DNA of 37,506 nucleotides from CAZVRZ01 sp964629965 (GCA_964629965.1 CAZVRZ010000041.1:1-37506); one strand, 5' to 3'. Positions 23,185-31,469 are shown, counted from the stretch's first letter. Numbers and translations are program-made. Notes: a model not told the origin generated them from the sequence alone.

Positions 23185-23730
23185 ATGTGTGAAACGCTGT
23201 CCCCAGAACAACTTGCTGGCGAAGCAGGGCTTGCCTATCGTCGGATGGATTACCCTGCCGCCCAAGAACTTTATCAGGCTGCTGCAGCGGGTTACAGCGC
23301 ATGTGGCGATTTTCTCATGGCCGCAGAGATGAAGAATGATCAGAGCGTGTCTTTGCTGCAGGCTGGACAGCCAGAGCAAGCCTTGCGAGCGCTGACTGGC
23401 ACGCTGGAACTGTTTACCGAAGGCGGCGATCTACGCCGGCAGGCTTTGGTATTGGGAAATCAGGCTGCAGCCTTGGAAAAACTTGGTCGCCTGGACGAAG
23501 CGATGAGCGCTTATGAACATTCAGCCGAGATTCTCAAACAGATTGGAGAGTCTGATCTGCGGGCTTATGCCATGCAGGCGATCTCGAAACTACAGTTTCG
23601 CCAGGGCCGGCAGCTAGAAGCATTGGCAACCATGCAGGCAGGTATAGATGGTATTTGCCGGCCTTCCCCTCGTCAGCGTCTCCTTAAACGGCTGATGCGA
23701 ATACCGATGAAGTATTTGCAGGGGAATTAA
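23185..23730 (+). CDS. TPR-repeat protein
   Basis: A 181-residue helical protein with four to five TPR-like units (AYRRMDYPAAQELYQAA; LLQAGQPEQALRAL; LEKLGRLDEAMSAYEHSA; FRQGRQLEALATMQAG). It has no signal peptide and probably binds another protein in the cytoplasm. AAGGGG lies upstream of ATG 23185. It is likely cotranscribed with the double-HTH gene and may modulate it (inference). Confidence 0.85.
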   Translation: MCETLSPEQLAGEAGLAYRRMDYPAAQELYQAAAAGYSACGDFLMAAEMKNDQSVSLLQAGQPEQALRALTGTLELFTEGGDLRRQALVLGNQAAALEKLGRLDEAMSAYEHSAEILKQIGESDLRAYAMQAISKLQFRQGRQLEALATMQAGIDGICRPSPRQRLLKRLMRIPMKYLQGN

Positions 23731-23800
23731 CATCCTTTTTCCCTTGTTTGTGCCAAACCAGTGAATTTGGATCGAAAATCCAGAAAGGAAGAGTAGAAAA

Positions 23801-24580
23801 ATGGAAGGCTTTGCTGCTGCAGGACTTTGTGCATTGGGGGCTATATTATCGGTTTTGGTTTTAATGGTTCTGGCTGGAATCAAAATGCTCTACCAGTATG
23901 AGCGCGGCGTTGTGTTTATGCTGGGAAAATATGCGGGCACTCGCGATCCTGGCCTGACTTTTGTGTTCCCAATCATCCAGTCGATGCGCCGAGTGGATAT
24001 GCGGATCAAGACAGCGGATATTCCTCGCCAGGAGGTGATCACCAAGGATAATATCCCAATGTTGGTGAATGCCGTGGTGTATTTTAAAGTAGTGACGCCT
24101 GAAGACGTGATCATCAAAATTGAAGATCATGTCTTTGCCGTGCGCCAATACACCCAGGCCGCGCTGCGAGATGTGATTGGTAATTCCGAAATGGATTTCG
24201 TTCTAACAGAACGCGAGCGCATTGCCGACAGTATCAAGGAAATTGTAGATGCCGAAACCAGCGGCTGGGGTGTTGACGTTGAGGCCATCAAGATCCAGGA
24301 AGTTGAACTGCCAGCGGAAATGAAACGCGCCATGGCCAAGCAGGCCGAGGCGGAGCGCGAGCGTCGCGCTATGATCATTGCCTCTCAGGGTGAGTTATCA
24401 GCTTCTGAGAACCTGGCCCAGGCTGCTGAAACTCTTGCCAGGAGTTCTGGGGCTTTACATTTGCGCACGCTGCAAACCATACGCGATATTGCTGCCGATC
24501 CATCCGAGAAGATCATTCTCTTTGTTCCATCGAACATAAGTCAGGTCGCTAATGCTTTGATCGAGACGAAGAAAGAATAG
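23801..24580 (+). CDS. Slipin / SPFH-domain membrane protein
   Basis: A 259-residue stomatin-like protein. One N-terminal transmembrane helix (~8-30) is followed by the SPFH domain: YERGVVFMLGKYAGTRDPGL, VDMRIKTADIPRQEVITKDN, and the helical ARQTQAALRDVIG-like stretch (here VRQYTQAALRDVIGNSEMD). A charged coiled coil (MKRAMAKQAEAERERRAM) comes before a short tail. Slipins form oligomeric scaffolds in membrane microdomains. AAAGGAAGAG precedes ATG 23801. No NfeD partner is adjacent; the next gene, 10 bases away, is an OMP-decarboxylase-superfamily protein. Confidence 0.94.
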   Translation: MEGFAAAGLCALGAILSVLVLMVLAGIKMLYQYERGVVFMLGKYAGTRDPGLTFVFPIIQSMRRVDMRIKTADIPRQEVITKDNIPMLVNAVVYFKVVTPEDVIIKIEDHVFAVRQYTQAALRDVIGNSEMDFVLTERERIADSIKEIVDAETSGWGVDVEAIKIQEVELPAEMKRAMAKQAEAERERRAMIIASQGELSASENLAQAAETLARSSGALHLRTLQTIRDIAADPSEKIILFVPSNISQVANALIETKKE

Positions 24581-24590
24581 CGGGTTGCCA

Positions 24591-25256
24591 ATGCTGTATC
24601 ACAATACGCGTTACTTGCAAATTGCTTTCAACAATGATCTTGCCATGGTGCGGAGCATTTTGCCGGCGATTGTGCAAAGCGAACGTATTATTATTGAGGC
24701 GGGCACTCCGTTCATCAAGCGGGAAGGTTTGGCTGGTATCAAAATGATCCGCAGCCTTTGGAAAGGCCATTTGGTTGCAGATTTAAAAACGGTTGATGGC
24801 GCTTTTGAAGAAGTTCGCATGGTAAGTTCTGCCGGAGCGACTGCTGCCACCATATTGGGTAGTTCCCCTACGGAAGCCCTGGATATCTTTATTGCAGCCT
24901 GTGCCGAGATGAACATGGACTCGATGGTTGATATGCTGGGTGTTCAAGATCCATTGCGCGTGCTCATGCAACTCAAGAAACCGCCGCGTGTTATTGTACT
25001 GCATCGTGGGCGCGACGAAGAAAGCACGCGCAACAAGGTGATCCAGTACCGTCACGTCAATCGAGTTCGCAGTAAGTTCGAAGTACTCATATCGGCTGCT
25101 GGCGGTGTGGATCTGAGGGAGGCTCGCAGCGCCATTTTCAATGGCGCAGGGATCGTAGTGGTCAACCTGGTTCGCCCGGAAGACAATTGGGTCGGGATTA
25201 GCACGGATTCCAATGTGGGTGAGATGGCGCGCAAATTCCTGGCAACCATCGAATAG
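24591..25256 (+). CDS. OMP decarboxylase superfamily protein (HPS / 3-keto-gulonate-6-P decarboxylase-like)
   Basis: A 221-residue TIM-barrel protein. It retains Glu36 (IIEAGTPFIKREG), the DxKxxD signature (Asp64, Lys66, Asp69 in ADLKTVD) and an HRGRDEE motif (His138, Arg141) like the HRSRD of UlaD-type decarboxylases. The first barrel Asp (ALD in relatives) appears as Asn14 in AFNND. The family includes 3-hexulose-6-phosphate synthase and 3-keto-L-gulonate-6-phosphate decarboxylase; which reaction applies is open. ATG 24591 is preferred to TTG 24585. It lies 10 bases after the slipin gene; no phi (hexulose-phosphate isomerase) gene is adjacent. Confidence 0.85.
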   Translation: MLYHNTRYLQIAFNNDLAMVRSILPAIVQSERIIIEAGTPFIKREGLAGIKMIRSLWKGHLVADLKTVDGAFEEVRMVSSAGATAATILGSSPTEALDIFIAACAEMNMDSMVDMLGVQDPLRVLMQLKKPPRVIVLHRGRDEESTRNKVIQYRHVNRVRSKFEVLISAAGGVDLREARSAIFNGAGIVVVNLVRPEDNWVGISTDSNVGEMARKFLATIE

Positions 25257-25275
25257 TCCAGGCTGGGGCGCTTTC

Positions 25276-26067
25276 CTAGAACGTGCCTTTGTACATTCCG
25301 CCGTCCACGCTGAGCATAACGCCGGTAATATACGCCGCCGCCGGTGATACCAGGAATACCGCCGCATTGGCGAATTCTTCGGGTTTGCCCATGCGACCGA
25401 ATGGGCTGTCTTTAGCTTGTTTCAAAATTTCTTCTTCCAGCGTTGTGCCATTCGCCCGGGCGCGGGCTAACATCAGATCATAGACGCGTTCTGTTTCGGT
25501 CCAGGCTGGCAGGATGGAATTAAAGCGAATGCCCTCCGGGCCCAGTTCCAGTGCCAACGTTTTGATCAGCCCGATGGTTGCCGCGCGGATGCTGTTGGAG
25601 AGCACCAGGTTGGGAATGGGCTGCTTTACGGAATAGGATGTGATTGCTAGCACGCTGGCTTTGGCAGATTGGCGCAGGTGAGGCAAGGCGCAGCGGATCA
25701 ATCTTACGTGACTCATCAGGGAAAGCTCGATGCCTTTTTGCCAGGTGGCATCGTCGAAGCTCTCGAATTTTCCCGGTGGGGGCCCGCCCGCGTTGGTAAT
25801 GAGAATATCCAATCCCCCCAAGGCTGCTGCTGCTTCATTAATAAGCGTTTCTGAAACCTTGGGTTCGGCTACATCGCCGGCCAGGCCGACCACCTGAGAG
25901 CCTGTTTCCTGGGCAATGGTTTCCGCCGCCTTTGAGATATTTTCTTGATTTCGGCTGTTGATGGCCACCCGAGCGCCCTCTAGCGCCAATCCTCGCGCGG
26001 TCGCATATCCCAACCCGCGGCTGGCGCCGGTAACCAGGCAGCGTAAATCTTTTAGTTGTAGATCCAT
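25276..26067 (-). CDS. SDR-family oxidoreductase with altered active site
   Basis: A 263-residue short-chain dehydrogenase/reductase-like protein. The Rossmann motif TGASRGLG (13-20) and the NAG motif (92-94) are present, and Ser144 is in place. The usual catalytic Tyr and Lys thirteen and seventeen residues later are Ser157 and Arg161 (LVLSNSIRAAT). Such changes occur in a recognised BKR-like subgroup that lacks the normal catalytic tetrad. ATG 26067 has AAAAAGGAGA upstream and is preferred to an upstream start at 26124. It is the second gene after the DUF503 gene, 11 bases away. It may bind NAD(P) without classical activity. Confidence 0.88.
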   Translation of the reverse strand: MDLQLKDLRCLVTGASRGLGYATARGLALEGARVAINSRNQENISKAAETIAQETGSQVVGLAGDVAEPKVSETLINEAAAALGGLDILITNAGGPPPGKFESFDDATWQKGIELSLMSHVRLIRCALPHLRQSAKASVLAITSYSVKQPIPNLVLSNSIRAATIGLIKTLALELGPEGIRFNSILPAWTETERVYDLMLARARANGTTLEEEILKQAKDSPFGRMGKPEEFANAAVFLVSPAAAYITGVMLSVDGGMYKGTF

Positions 26068-26078
26068 GCTTCTCCTTT

Positions 26079-26363
26079 TTAGATGATTTCGATCTCTTGG
26101 GATACCACGCTGACATCCGGCCAATGATGTTCGATCCAGCCGGGTATCTGCTGCAAGCTTCTTTGAATATGAGAGGTATCGTTGCTAATCATTGCGCAGC
26201 CCAGCAGTGTTTCTGTCCAGGTATCCTGGTAATCCATTTCGGCGGCAGAAATATTGAACTCGCGCTGCAGCCGGGCGATCAATGCTTTTAAGCGGCTGCG
26301 CTTATCCTTTAGAGAAAAGCAGCCCGGTATATGAAGATGCAGCGCCAGGGTTCCGATAGGCAT
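26079..26363 (-). CDS. DUF503 (YlxP-like) protein
   Basis: A 94-residue protein with the family pattern LHLHIPGCFSLKDKRSRLKALIARLQREFNISAAE (key parts: GCFSLKDKR and FNISAAE) and a ferredoxin-like alpha/beta fold. In other bacteria it is found near rbfA/infB; here it precedes an SDR gene instead. ATG 26363 has no clear ribosome site. Function is not established. Confidence 0.88.
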   Translation of the reverse strand: MPIGTLALHLHIPGCFSLKDKRSRLKALIARLQREFNISAAEMDYQDTWTETLLGCAMISNDTSHIQRSLQQIPGWIEHHWPDVSVVSQEIEII

Positions 26364-26409
26364 AGAGTTAATCGAAATGGGTATGTTCCAAATTTACAGA
26401 TTGTTGAAG

Positions 26410-26422
26410 TATAATTAGATTT
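26410..26422 (+). promoter_or_regulatory. -10 element directly before the DUF4230 gene
   Basis: TATAAT at 26410-26415 ends seven bases before ATG 26423, so the predicted transcript would begin at or next to the start codon. No ribosome site is present. A poor -35 (TTCCAA, 26386-26391) lies 18 bases upstream. Confidence 0.5.
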
Positions 26423-27124
26423 ATGAATAATGCAAAGAGTTCTATTATCCCTTGGATCTTGCTGATTGGCATTCTGGTGACTGCTGCCGTATCAGCATTT
26501 TTAATTTTAACCTTGATTCAGCAAAGCTTCCAGAAAGTGCAGCAGGCTGTGCAGCCGGTCAGTGATATGACCAGCGGCTTGAGCACCCAGGTTTCTAGTG
26601 TGTTGAATCCAACGCCTACCGTGATCCCCGATCCGGTGACCATCATATATCAGGTGCGTTCCCTGGCGCGTCTCGAAACGATCCAGTATTCCGTCGAAAA
26701 GGTGATCACTGCAGAAACCGGCCAGGGGATGTTTGCGACACTGTTTGGAGACCGCCTGCTCTTTGTAGCTCATGGCATTGTGATCGCCGGCGTGGATCTT
26801 TCTAAGTTGGGACCCAAAGATATGTGGGTGCAAGATAATGTGTTATATGTGCGCATGCCTGCCCCCGAGATCTTCATTGCCACCTTGGATAATGAAAAAT
26901 CCTATGTTTATAATCGCGATACCGGTCTGTTGACCCACGGCGATGTGAACCTGGAAACAACTGCCCGGCGAGCGGCAGAAGACGAGATCGAAAAGGCCGC
27001 TTTAGAAGATGGCATCCTTGAACAGGCCGGGCAAAACGCTGAAAACTTCATGTACCGTTTACTGCGGGATTTGGGCTTCCCTGAGGTGATCTTCGTCGCT
27101 CCCGAAGCCACACCCGTTCCATAA
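26423..27124 (+). CDS. DUF4230 membrane-anchored protein
   Basis: A 233-residue protein with one N-terminal transmembrane helix (~10-31) and an extracytoplasmic DUF4230-type domain: VRSLARLETIQYSVEKVITAE, followed by FVAHGIVIAGVDLSKL and YVRMPAPEIFIATLDNEKSYVYNRDTG in short blocks. The C-terminal part is helical and acidic and ends in a TPVP tail. The family has no known function. No Shine-Dalgarno site is seen and the -10 box abuts the ATG, suggesting leaderless initiation. Convergent with the lipoate-ligase-like gene. Confidence 0.88.
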   Translation: MNNAKSSIIPWILLIGILVTAAVSAFLILTLIQQSFQKVQQAVQPVSDMTSGLSTQVSSVLNPTPTVIPDPVTIIYQVRSLARLETIQYSVEKVITAETGQGMFATLFGDRLLFVAHGIVIAGVDLSKLGPKDMWVQDNVLYVRMPAPEIFIATLDNEKSYVYNRDTGLLTHGDVNLETTARRAAEDEIEKAALEDGILEQAGQNAENFMYRLLRDLGFPEVIFVAPEATPVP

Positions 27125-27146
27125 CCTCAAAACTACCTATCCTGAC

Positions 27147-27998
27147 TTATATTCGGCGCGTCCAGGCAGGGTGTGCGTATTTTTCGCTTACCAGGATCTC
27201 TGCCCGTTCCTTTTCTTCAGCGCTCAATTCTTGCGGGTTGAGCGAGATGTTCAGTGTATCCTGGAAAGCGCCGATGAATGCCTCGGCAGCCGTTTCCCAT
27301 TCAATACGGTATCCCAACACATTCTCCGCCGTTGTGGCCCGCTCAAGAATCCTCTGAGCTGCATTTTGACGGCGTTCTGGATCGATCGGTTCTTGCCTGT
27401 TGTGCAGCGTGAGCGCTTGTACGATGCGGGTCAGGTCGCCATAGAGGGGGAAGGAGCCGTGTTGCAGCACGCCTTCGCGGCGGCGGGCCTGGGCGCTGCC
27501 GACCAATTTCTTCCCGTTTACCGTGATTTCGTAGTTCGATGGAACCTCAAAACATACCGGTCCTTTGGCGTTTCCCTGTGATATGGGTAGAGCTTGTGCC
27601 TGAGATTCGGCAGGGATATTCAGCCGTTGCAGCGCGTCCAGTAGGGCCAATGACAGATGCTGGTAGCTTTCTAGCACACTGCCCGCCAGGCGTGGCTCAT
27701 CTCCTGGCCCGATCACAGAATAGGTCAACTCATCGGTATGTAAAATAGCCCGTCCACCTGTTGGACGGCGTACTATGTCCCACCCATGTTGGCTTAATTG
27801 TTCCATATCCACATCGCTGCTGGGCTGCGCATAGCCGAGCGAGAGGCAGGCCGGTTCCCAGGAAAACAGCCTTAATGTAGGGATTGCTGCACTCCGACCG
27901 ATGGCTTCCAGAATGGCTTCATCGACCGCCATGTTCCAGGCGCCGCGCGCCGGCGGGGTTTGGATTAGTCGCCAGTTGGCGTGAGGGTAGTGTAACAT
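27147..27998 (-). CDS. Lipoate/octanoate protein transferase or ligase (LipM/LplA-like)
   Basis: A 283-residue BPL/LPL-fold enzyme. RRPTGGRAILH (77-87), Cys149 in CFEVPSNYEI, and GKKLVGSAQARRREGVLQHGS (162-182, with Lys164) are visible. The Cys in CFExPS matches the acyl-accepting Cys of LipM-type octanoyltransferases, so octanoyl transfer from ACP is more likely than ATP-dependent lipoate ligation, though both read alike by eye. It acts on lipoyl domains such as GcvH. It is the last gene of a minus-strand unit with the 824-residue protein and the DapA-like aldolase, 27 bases after the former. Confidence 0.9.
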   Translation of the reverse strand: MLHYPHANWRLIQTPPARGAWNMAVDEAILEAIGRSAAIPTLRLFSWEPACLSLGYAQPSSDVDMEQLSQHGWDIVRRPTGGRAILHTDELTYSVIGPGDEPRLAGSVLESYQHLSLALLDALQRLNIPAESQAQALPISQGNAKGPVCFEVPSNYEITVNGKKLVGSAQARRREGVLQHGSFPLYGDLTRIVQALTLHNRQEPIDPERRQNAAQRILERATTAENVLGYRIEWETAAEAFIGAFQDTLNISLNPQELSAEEKERAEILVSEKYAHPAWTRRI

Positions 27999-28025
27999 GA
28001 GGCAGGTTTCTTTGCTTTCGGGTTG

Positions 28026-30500
28026 CTATGGATAGGCTTCCGACGTTACGGTTGGGTACGGTGAGGCGTAAGGATAGGCTTCTGATGTCTCCGTTGCTGT
28101 GGGCGTGATGGATGGCGGGGGTGTGGCTGATGGAGTGGGTGTAGTGGACGGCGTCAATGTCAGCGTCGCTGTCGGGGTAGCTGTGGGTGTATAGGTAGCC
28201 GTTGCATTGGGGTCGATCGTTGCCGTGATCGTTTGTGTGGCTGTTGGGGTCGGTGACCTGTAAGGGGTCGGGGTGGCGCTGGGCACGGCTGTCCGGGTGA
28301 GTGTAGGCGTGCGAGTGGGTGTAGGGCGGATCATCAGTTTCAGGCGCGCAATGGTAGTGAATGGGTTTTTGCTCTCTTCCCACCACAGTTTGATATAGGT
28401 GTCGATTGCCTGGCGTTCCTGGCCGGCTAATTCATATGCCAGCCCAAGCACATAATAAAATTTACCGCAGATCGCTTGGGTCTTGCAATTGAACCGGTCT
28501 GAGGTGAGTACCATCTCTAGTGGAGGAATAACCTGTGCTGCTTCCACGCCTGCCAACAAGGCTTGCTGGGCTTCCGTCATGGCATTCAGCGTATAACCGG
28601 TCAGCGGAATCGGCGCAAGCGTCGCCCGCAAGAGATATTTTCCAGTCGCATCCTGGTCGAGCAAATAACCCCAATCGTACTCGAGTTGAAAGACGGTCTT
28701 GTCATCTACCTTCTCGCTGTAATAAAAAGGCTCCGGACGATCCACGTCGACATAACTGACCAATAGGGCGTTTGCCCCCTCGGGTGAACCGGCCAAGATC
28801 CAATATTCTAATTTTTCGCCTTCTCGTTGGCGCAGTGTAACCCAGCGCTCGTTGCGGCCGTCCTGGTTGAAGTCAAAAATTCCTGCCGAGCGTATGGCCA
28901 CGCCTGCTTCCATCAGGGCTTGCTGCGCCCCTACCGGATCGTTTACATCTGCGGTTGCAATAACCTGCCGCAAAGCATTTCTAAGGTTGCAAGTTGGTAT
29001 TTCTCGGCAGGCCAGGTAGAGGTTGGCGCCATTCTGGTAGATAAATTGGAACTTCTGCGCCAGGCTTACCCATTCGGATGTGGGTACGGCCGGGGATGCG
29101 ATCAACTGCTCCAAAGTTAGGCTGGCTGCAGCAGAATCGCCCGTCAGGGCCTGCTGCATCGCCAGCGATAGCCGTAACTGGTCAAGAGCATCGGCCGGGA
29201 AGGGGCGCCCTCTGGCATCGAGTTTAGGAGGCCAAACCGGTAAGAGTTGCTCTAGCATTGCCCGTTGGATATCTGCTTCCCACGTTTGTGTGGCGTGATC
29301 GAGAATGGTCTGGCAGTAAGGTAGCACGTCAGCTCGCGTGGCGATGCGGAAGACAGGCGCTTCGGGCATAAAGATTTTCCCATCCCAGCGATATTGCCGG
29401 GTTATATCTACCGGGCAAGCCGGGTAAACGCGTGCGTTCAGGTTGAAGCTGCCACTTTCTTCACCGGCTTGCAGGCTGATTTCGATGAGCATTTGATAAT
29501 CGCTTGTATCCTTGCTGGGCGAAACGGGCAGTTCCACTGGCGGTCTGGCTGACAGATCAAAAACCCGTGGCACGCCCAGGCTGGCCTCCTCTGGCCGCGC
29601 CGGCTGGTAAAGGACAAATTCTTCCACGCCGTCTCCGGTCAGATCTGTGACCAGCCAGGCTGCGCGCACTGCCTGGGCATAATTCTGGAAGGTGTTGAGC
29701 GGGTACAGGTGGATTTCGCCGGGCGCCTCAACCAACCACCAGTACATCCATCCTTCCTGGAACTCCACCAGGTAATGGCTGAGAAAGCCTGGTCGCGATG
29801 GCAATGCGTACAACTTTAAATCCGCATTGGGTTCGTACCGGTGGAACCACTCTGGCAGATCTTCCACTCGCAGCGATTTTTTACTTAAGCCTTGTTCCAT
29901 CAGGCTGCGATAGAGCGGTTCAGCCTCGGCATATCCCATGCGTGCCAGGCAGTAGGCCAATCCCCATTGCCATTTCTCCACCATGAGGGAATCCGGGTAG
30001 CGCAGCAGCGCCTCGCGGTAAGCAAAGACCGCATATTCGTAAGATTCATTATAAGCTGTGGAGATACGCTCGGCTGGTTTGTAAGTATTGTCCGGAATAT
30101 CACGCATCATGCGAGCCGCCTCGTCGGCCTCGCTATCCGACCATGGGCTCAAAGAGTACACATCGTTATATTTAAAAGGCTTGGCCGCCCCCAGGATTGG
30201 AATCAGCGTGCGCGTGGGAGTCTGTGTTGGCGTGGGGGTGACTGTCACTGTACTGGTGCTGCGCGGGCGTTCTGTCCAGGTGGGGCGGGGGGGCAGTGTA
30301 CGCGTGGCAGTCGTGGTAGCTGTCAGGGTAGGGGTGAGCGTTGGCAATGGGGTGCGCGTCGGTGGGCGCTGCGTAGGAGTCGCAGTTTGAGGCGGATCTA
30401 TGAAGCGAAACGCATAAGAGGCTGCTCCGATCAGACCGAGGATCGAGAAAACCATCAAGGCCGGGACGAGAAATACTGGCAGGCGAAAGCTTTCTTTCAT
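28026..30500 (-). CDS. Large membrane-anchored protein with Thr/Pro-rich linkers at both ends
   Basis: An 824-residue protein. An N-terminal hydrophobic helix (~8-32) acts as signal anchor. Residues ~37-100 are a Thr/Pro/Arg-rich linker. A globular region (~105-690) contains a TPR-like start (AVFAYREALLRYPDS; AYCLARMGYAEAEPLY), an FG-GAP-like TGDGVEEFVLY and a similar FDFNQDGRNERWVTL, and a TPR-like AYELAGQERQAIDTY near its end. The last ~120 residues are again Thr/Pro-rich (TPTPT type), perhaps spanning the cell wall. Such linkers are typical of Anaerolineae surface proteins. It begins 10 bases after the aldolase stop. No family name is assigned. Confidence 0.85.
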   Translation of the reverse strand: MKESFRLPVFLVPALMVFSILGLIGAASYAFRFIDPPQTATPTQRPPTRTPLPTLTPTLTATTTATRTLPPRPTWTERPRSTSTVTVTPTPTQTPTRTLIPILGAAKPFKYNDVYSLSPWSDSEADEAARMMRDIPDNTYKPAERISTAYNESYEYAVFAYREALLRYPDSLMVEKWQWGLAYCLARMGYAEAEPLYRSLMEQGLSKKSLRVEDLPEWFHRYEPNADLKLYALPSRPGFLSHYLVEFQEGWMYWWLVEAPGEIHLYPLNTFQNYAQAVRAAWLVTDLTGDGVEEFVLYQPARPEEASLGVPRVFDLSARPPVELPVSPSKDTSDYQMLIEISLQAGEESGSFNLNARVYPACPVDITRQYRWDGKIFMPEAPVFRIATRADVLPYCQTILDHATQTWEADIQRAMLEQLLPVWPPKLDARGRPFPADALDQLRLSLAMQQALTGDSAAASLTLEQLIASPAVPTSEWVSLAQKFQFIYQNGANLYLACREIPTCNLRNALRQVIATADVNDPVGAQQALMEAGVAIRSAGIFDFNQDGRNERWVTLRQREGEKLEYWILAGSPEGANALLVSYVDVDRPEPFYYSEKVDDKTVFQLEYDWGYLLDQDATGKYLLRATLAPIPLTGYTLNAMTEAQQALLAGVEAAQVIPPLEMVLTSDRFNCKTQAICGKFYYVLGLAYELAGQERQAIDTYIKLWWEESKNPFTTIARLKLMIRPTPTRTPTLTRTAVPSATPTPYRSPTPTATQTITATIDPNATATYTPTATPTATLTLTPSTTPTPSATPPPSITPTATETSEAYPYASPYPTVTSEAYP

Positions 30501-30510
30501 CGGCGTTGTC

Positions 30511-31422
30511 TCAGCGCAAGACTAGATCATAAGAAGCCAGGACGCTGGCTGCTGCCTCTGCATTGAGCGGCGTCAGCGGCGGGCGGACGGTCCATTCGGG
30601 AAAATGATACCGGTGTCTTAACAGGCTTTTCAGGAAAGGCGGCGCAGGCGAAAATATTTCCATCAGCCCGCGCAGATCAGATAAGCGCTTCTGCAAAGTA
30701 TCATCCGTCACGCCAGCCTGGTGGTTTTCCCAGCCCTGTCGCAGCAGGGGCGAGCCAACGTTGGCCATGGCCGTGATGCAGCCTGCGGCCTGGTGATCCA
30801 GCGCCCCTTGGAACAAACGATCATTGCCGGTAAAGATGCGCAGGTCGGTGCCAAAGCGTTCACCCAGCAGCCGGGCGAATTCGGCATCGCCGGATGAATC
30901 TTTCAATCCCACAAAGCGATCTGGGAAGGCTTCTTTCAGGCGGGTGATCAACTCAATTGATAAGGGTACTCCCGTGATAGATGGAAAGTGGTAGCCCAAC
31001 AAGGCTCCGTCACCCGGCATCGCTTTTTTGAGCACCAGGCTGAACCAGCGAAATAGGCCTTCATCGCTAACTTTACGATAATAATACGGCGGCAGTACAA
31101 CCACGCCGTCAAATCCTTGATCGAAGGCCGCTCGCGTCATAGAAATGGTATCTTCCAGGCTGGGGGAGCCTGTGCCTGCTAATAAGGAGAATTGAGCATG
31201 CTCCTGGCGGACGAGCGCCGCGGCGCGGAAAATCTCGATGCGCTCCGGGTAAGAAAAAGACGGACCTTCCCCGGTAGTGCCCAGTAAAAGAGCTCCATGG
31301 CAGCCCCTGTTTGCCAGGAAGCTCAGCAAAGCAGGAATGGCCTCCAGGTCAGGTTCGTAGGCGGGGTTGAGCGGCGTGACTGCGGCCGCATAGACGCCGT
31401 TCAATGATTTTTTCATCACCAT
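30511..31422 (-). CDS. DapA/NanA-family aldolase (dihydrodipicolinate synthase-like)
   Basis: A 303-residue class I aldolase of the TIM-barrel DHDPS/NAL family. GTTGEGPSFS (48-57), Tyr144 (GYHFPSITG) and Schiff-base Lys174 (VGLKDSSGD) are all present, so it forms an imine with pyruvate or a pyruvate-like substrate. The YHFP motif replaces the usual YNIP of true DapA. Together with the adjacent ROK regulator and sugar/peptide transporter, this makes a sugar-acid lyase more likely than lysine biosynthesis (inference). The ATG directly follows a TATAAT box with no ribosome site. It heads the minus-strand operon. Confidence 0.92.
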   Translation of the reverse strand: MVMKKSLNGVYAAAVTPLNPAYEPDLEAIPALLSFLANRGCHGALLLGTTGEGPSFSYPERIEIFRAAALVRQEHAQFSLLAGTGSPSLEDTISMTRAAFDQGFDGVVVLPPYYYRKVSDEGLFRWFSLVLKKAMPGDGALLGYHFPSITGVPLSIELITRLKEAFPDRFVGLKDSSGDAEFARLLGERFGTDLRIFTGNDRLFQGALDHQAAGCITAMANVGSPLLRQGWENHQAGVTDDTLQKRLSDLRGLMEIFSPAPPFLKSLLRHRYHFPEWTVRPPLTPLNAEAAASVLASYDLVLR

Positions 31423-31429
31423 ATCTGTA

Positions 31430-31435
31430 ATTATA
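31430..31435 (-). promoter_or_regulatory. -10 box of the aldolase operon
   Basis: On the minus strand TATAAT occupies 31435-31430, seven bases before ATG 31422, so the transcript would start at or beside the start codon. A TTGAGT with a long 19-base spacer (31460-31455 area) could be the -35. Confidence 0.5.
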
Positions 31436-31446
31436 TCATTTTATTA

Positions 31447-31469
31447 GTTTGTTGACTCAATAAACAAAC
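31447..31469. promoter_or_regulatory. ROK/XylR-like operator
   Basis: GTTTGTT (31447-31453) and AACAAAC (31463-31469) form an inverted repeat with nine bases between. It resembles the TTAGTTTGTT...AACAAACTAA operators of XylR, a ROK-family repressor. It overlaps the aldolase promoter and lies upstream of the ROK gene, so repression by that protein is the simplest reading. Confidence 0.65.

Noticed and set aside
21103..25256. A complete Tad pilus locus
   Set aside because: Only CpaF is present; no TadB, TadC, RcpC, pilin or prepilin peptidase genes follow.
27919..28386. Minus-strand alternate-frame reading frame in the Thr/Pro-rich tail
   Set aside because: His/Ser/Thr-rich product caused by low-complexity DNA of the 824-residue gene in another frame.
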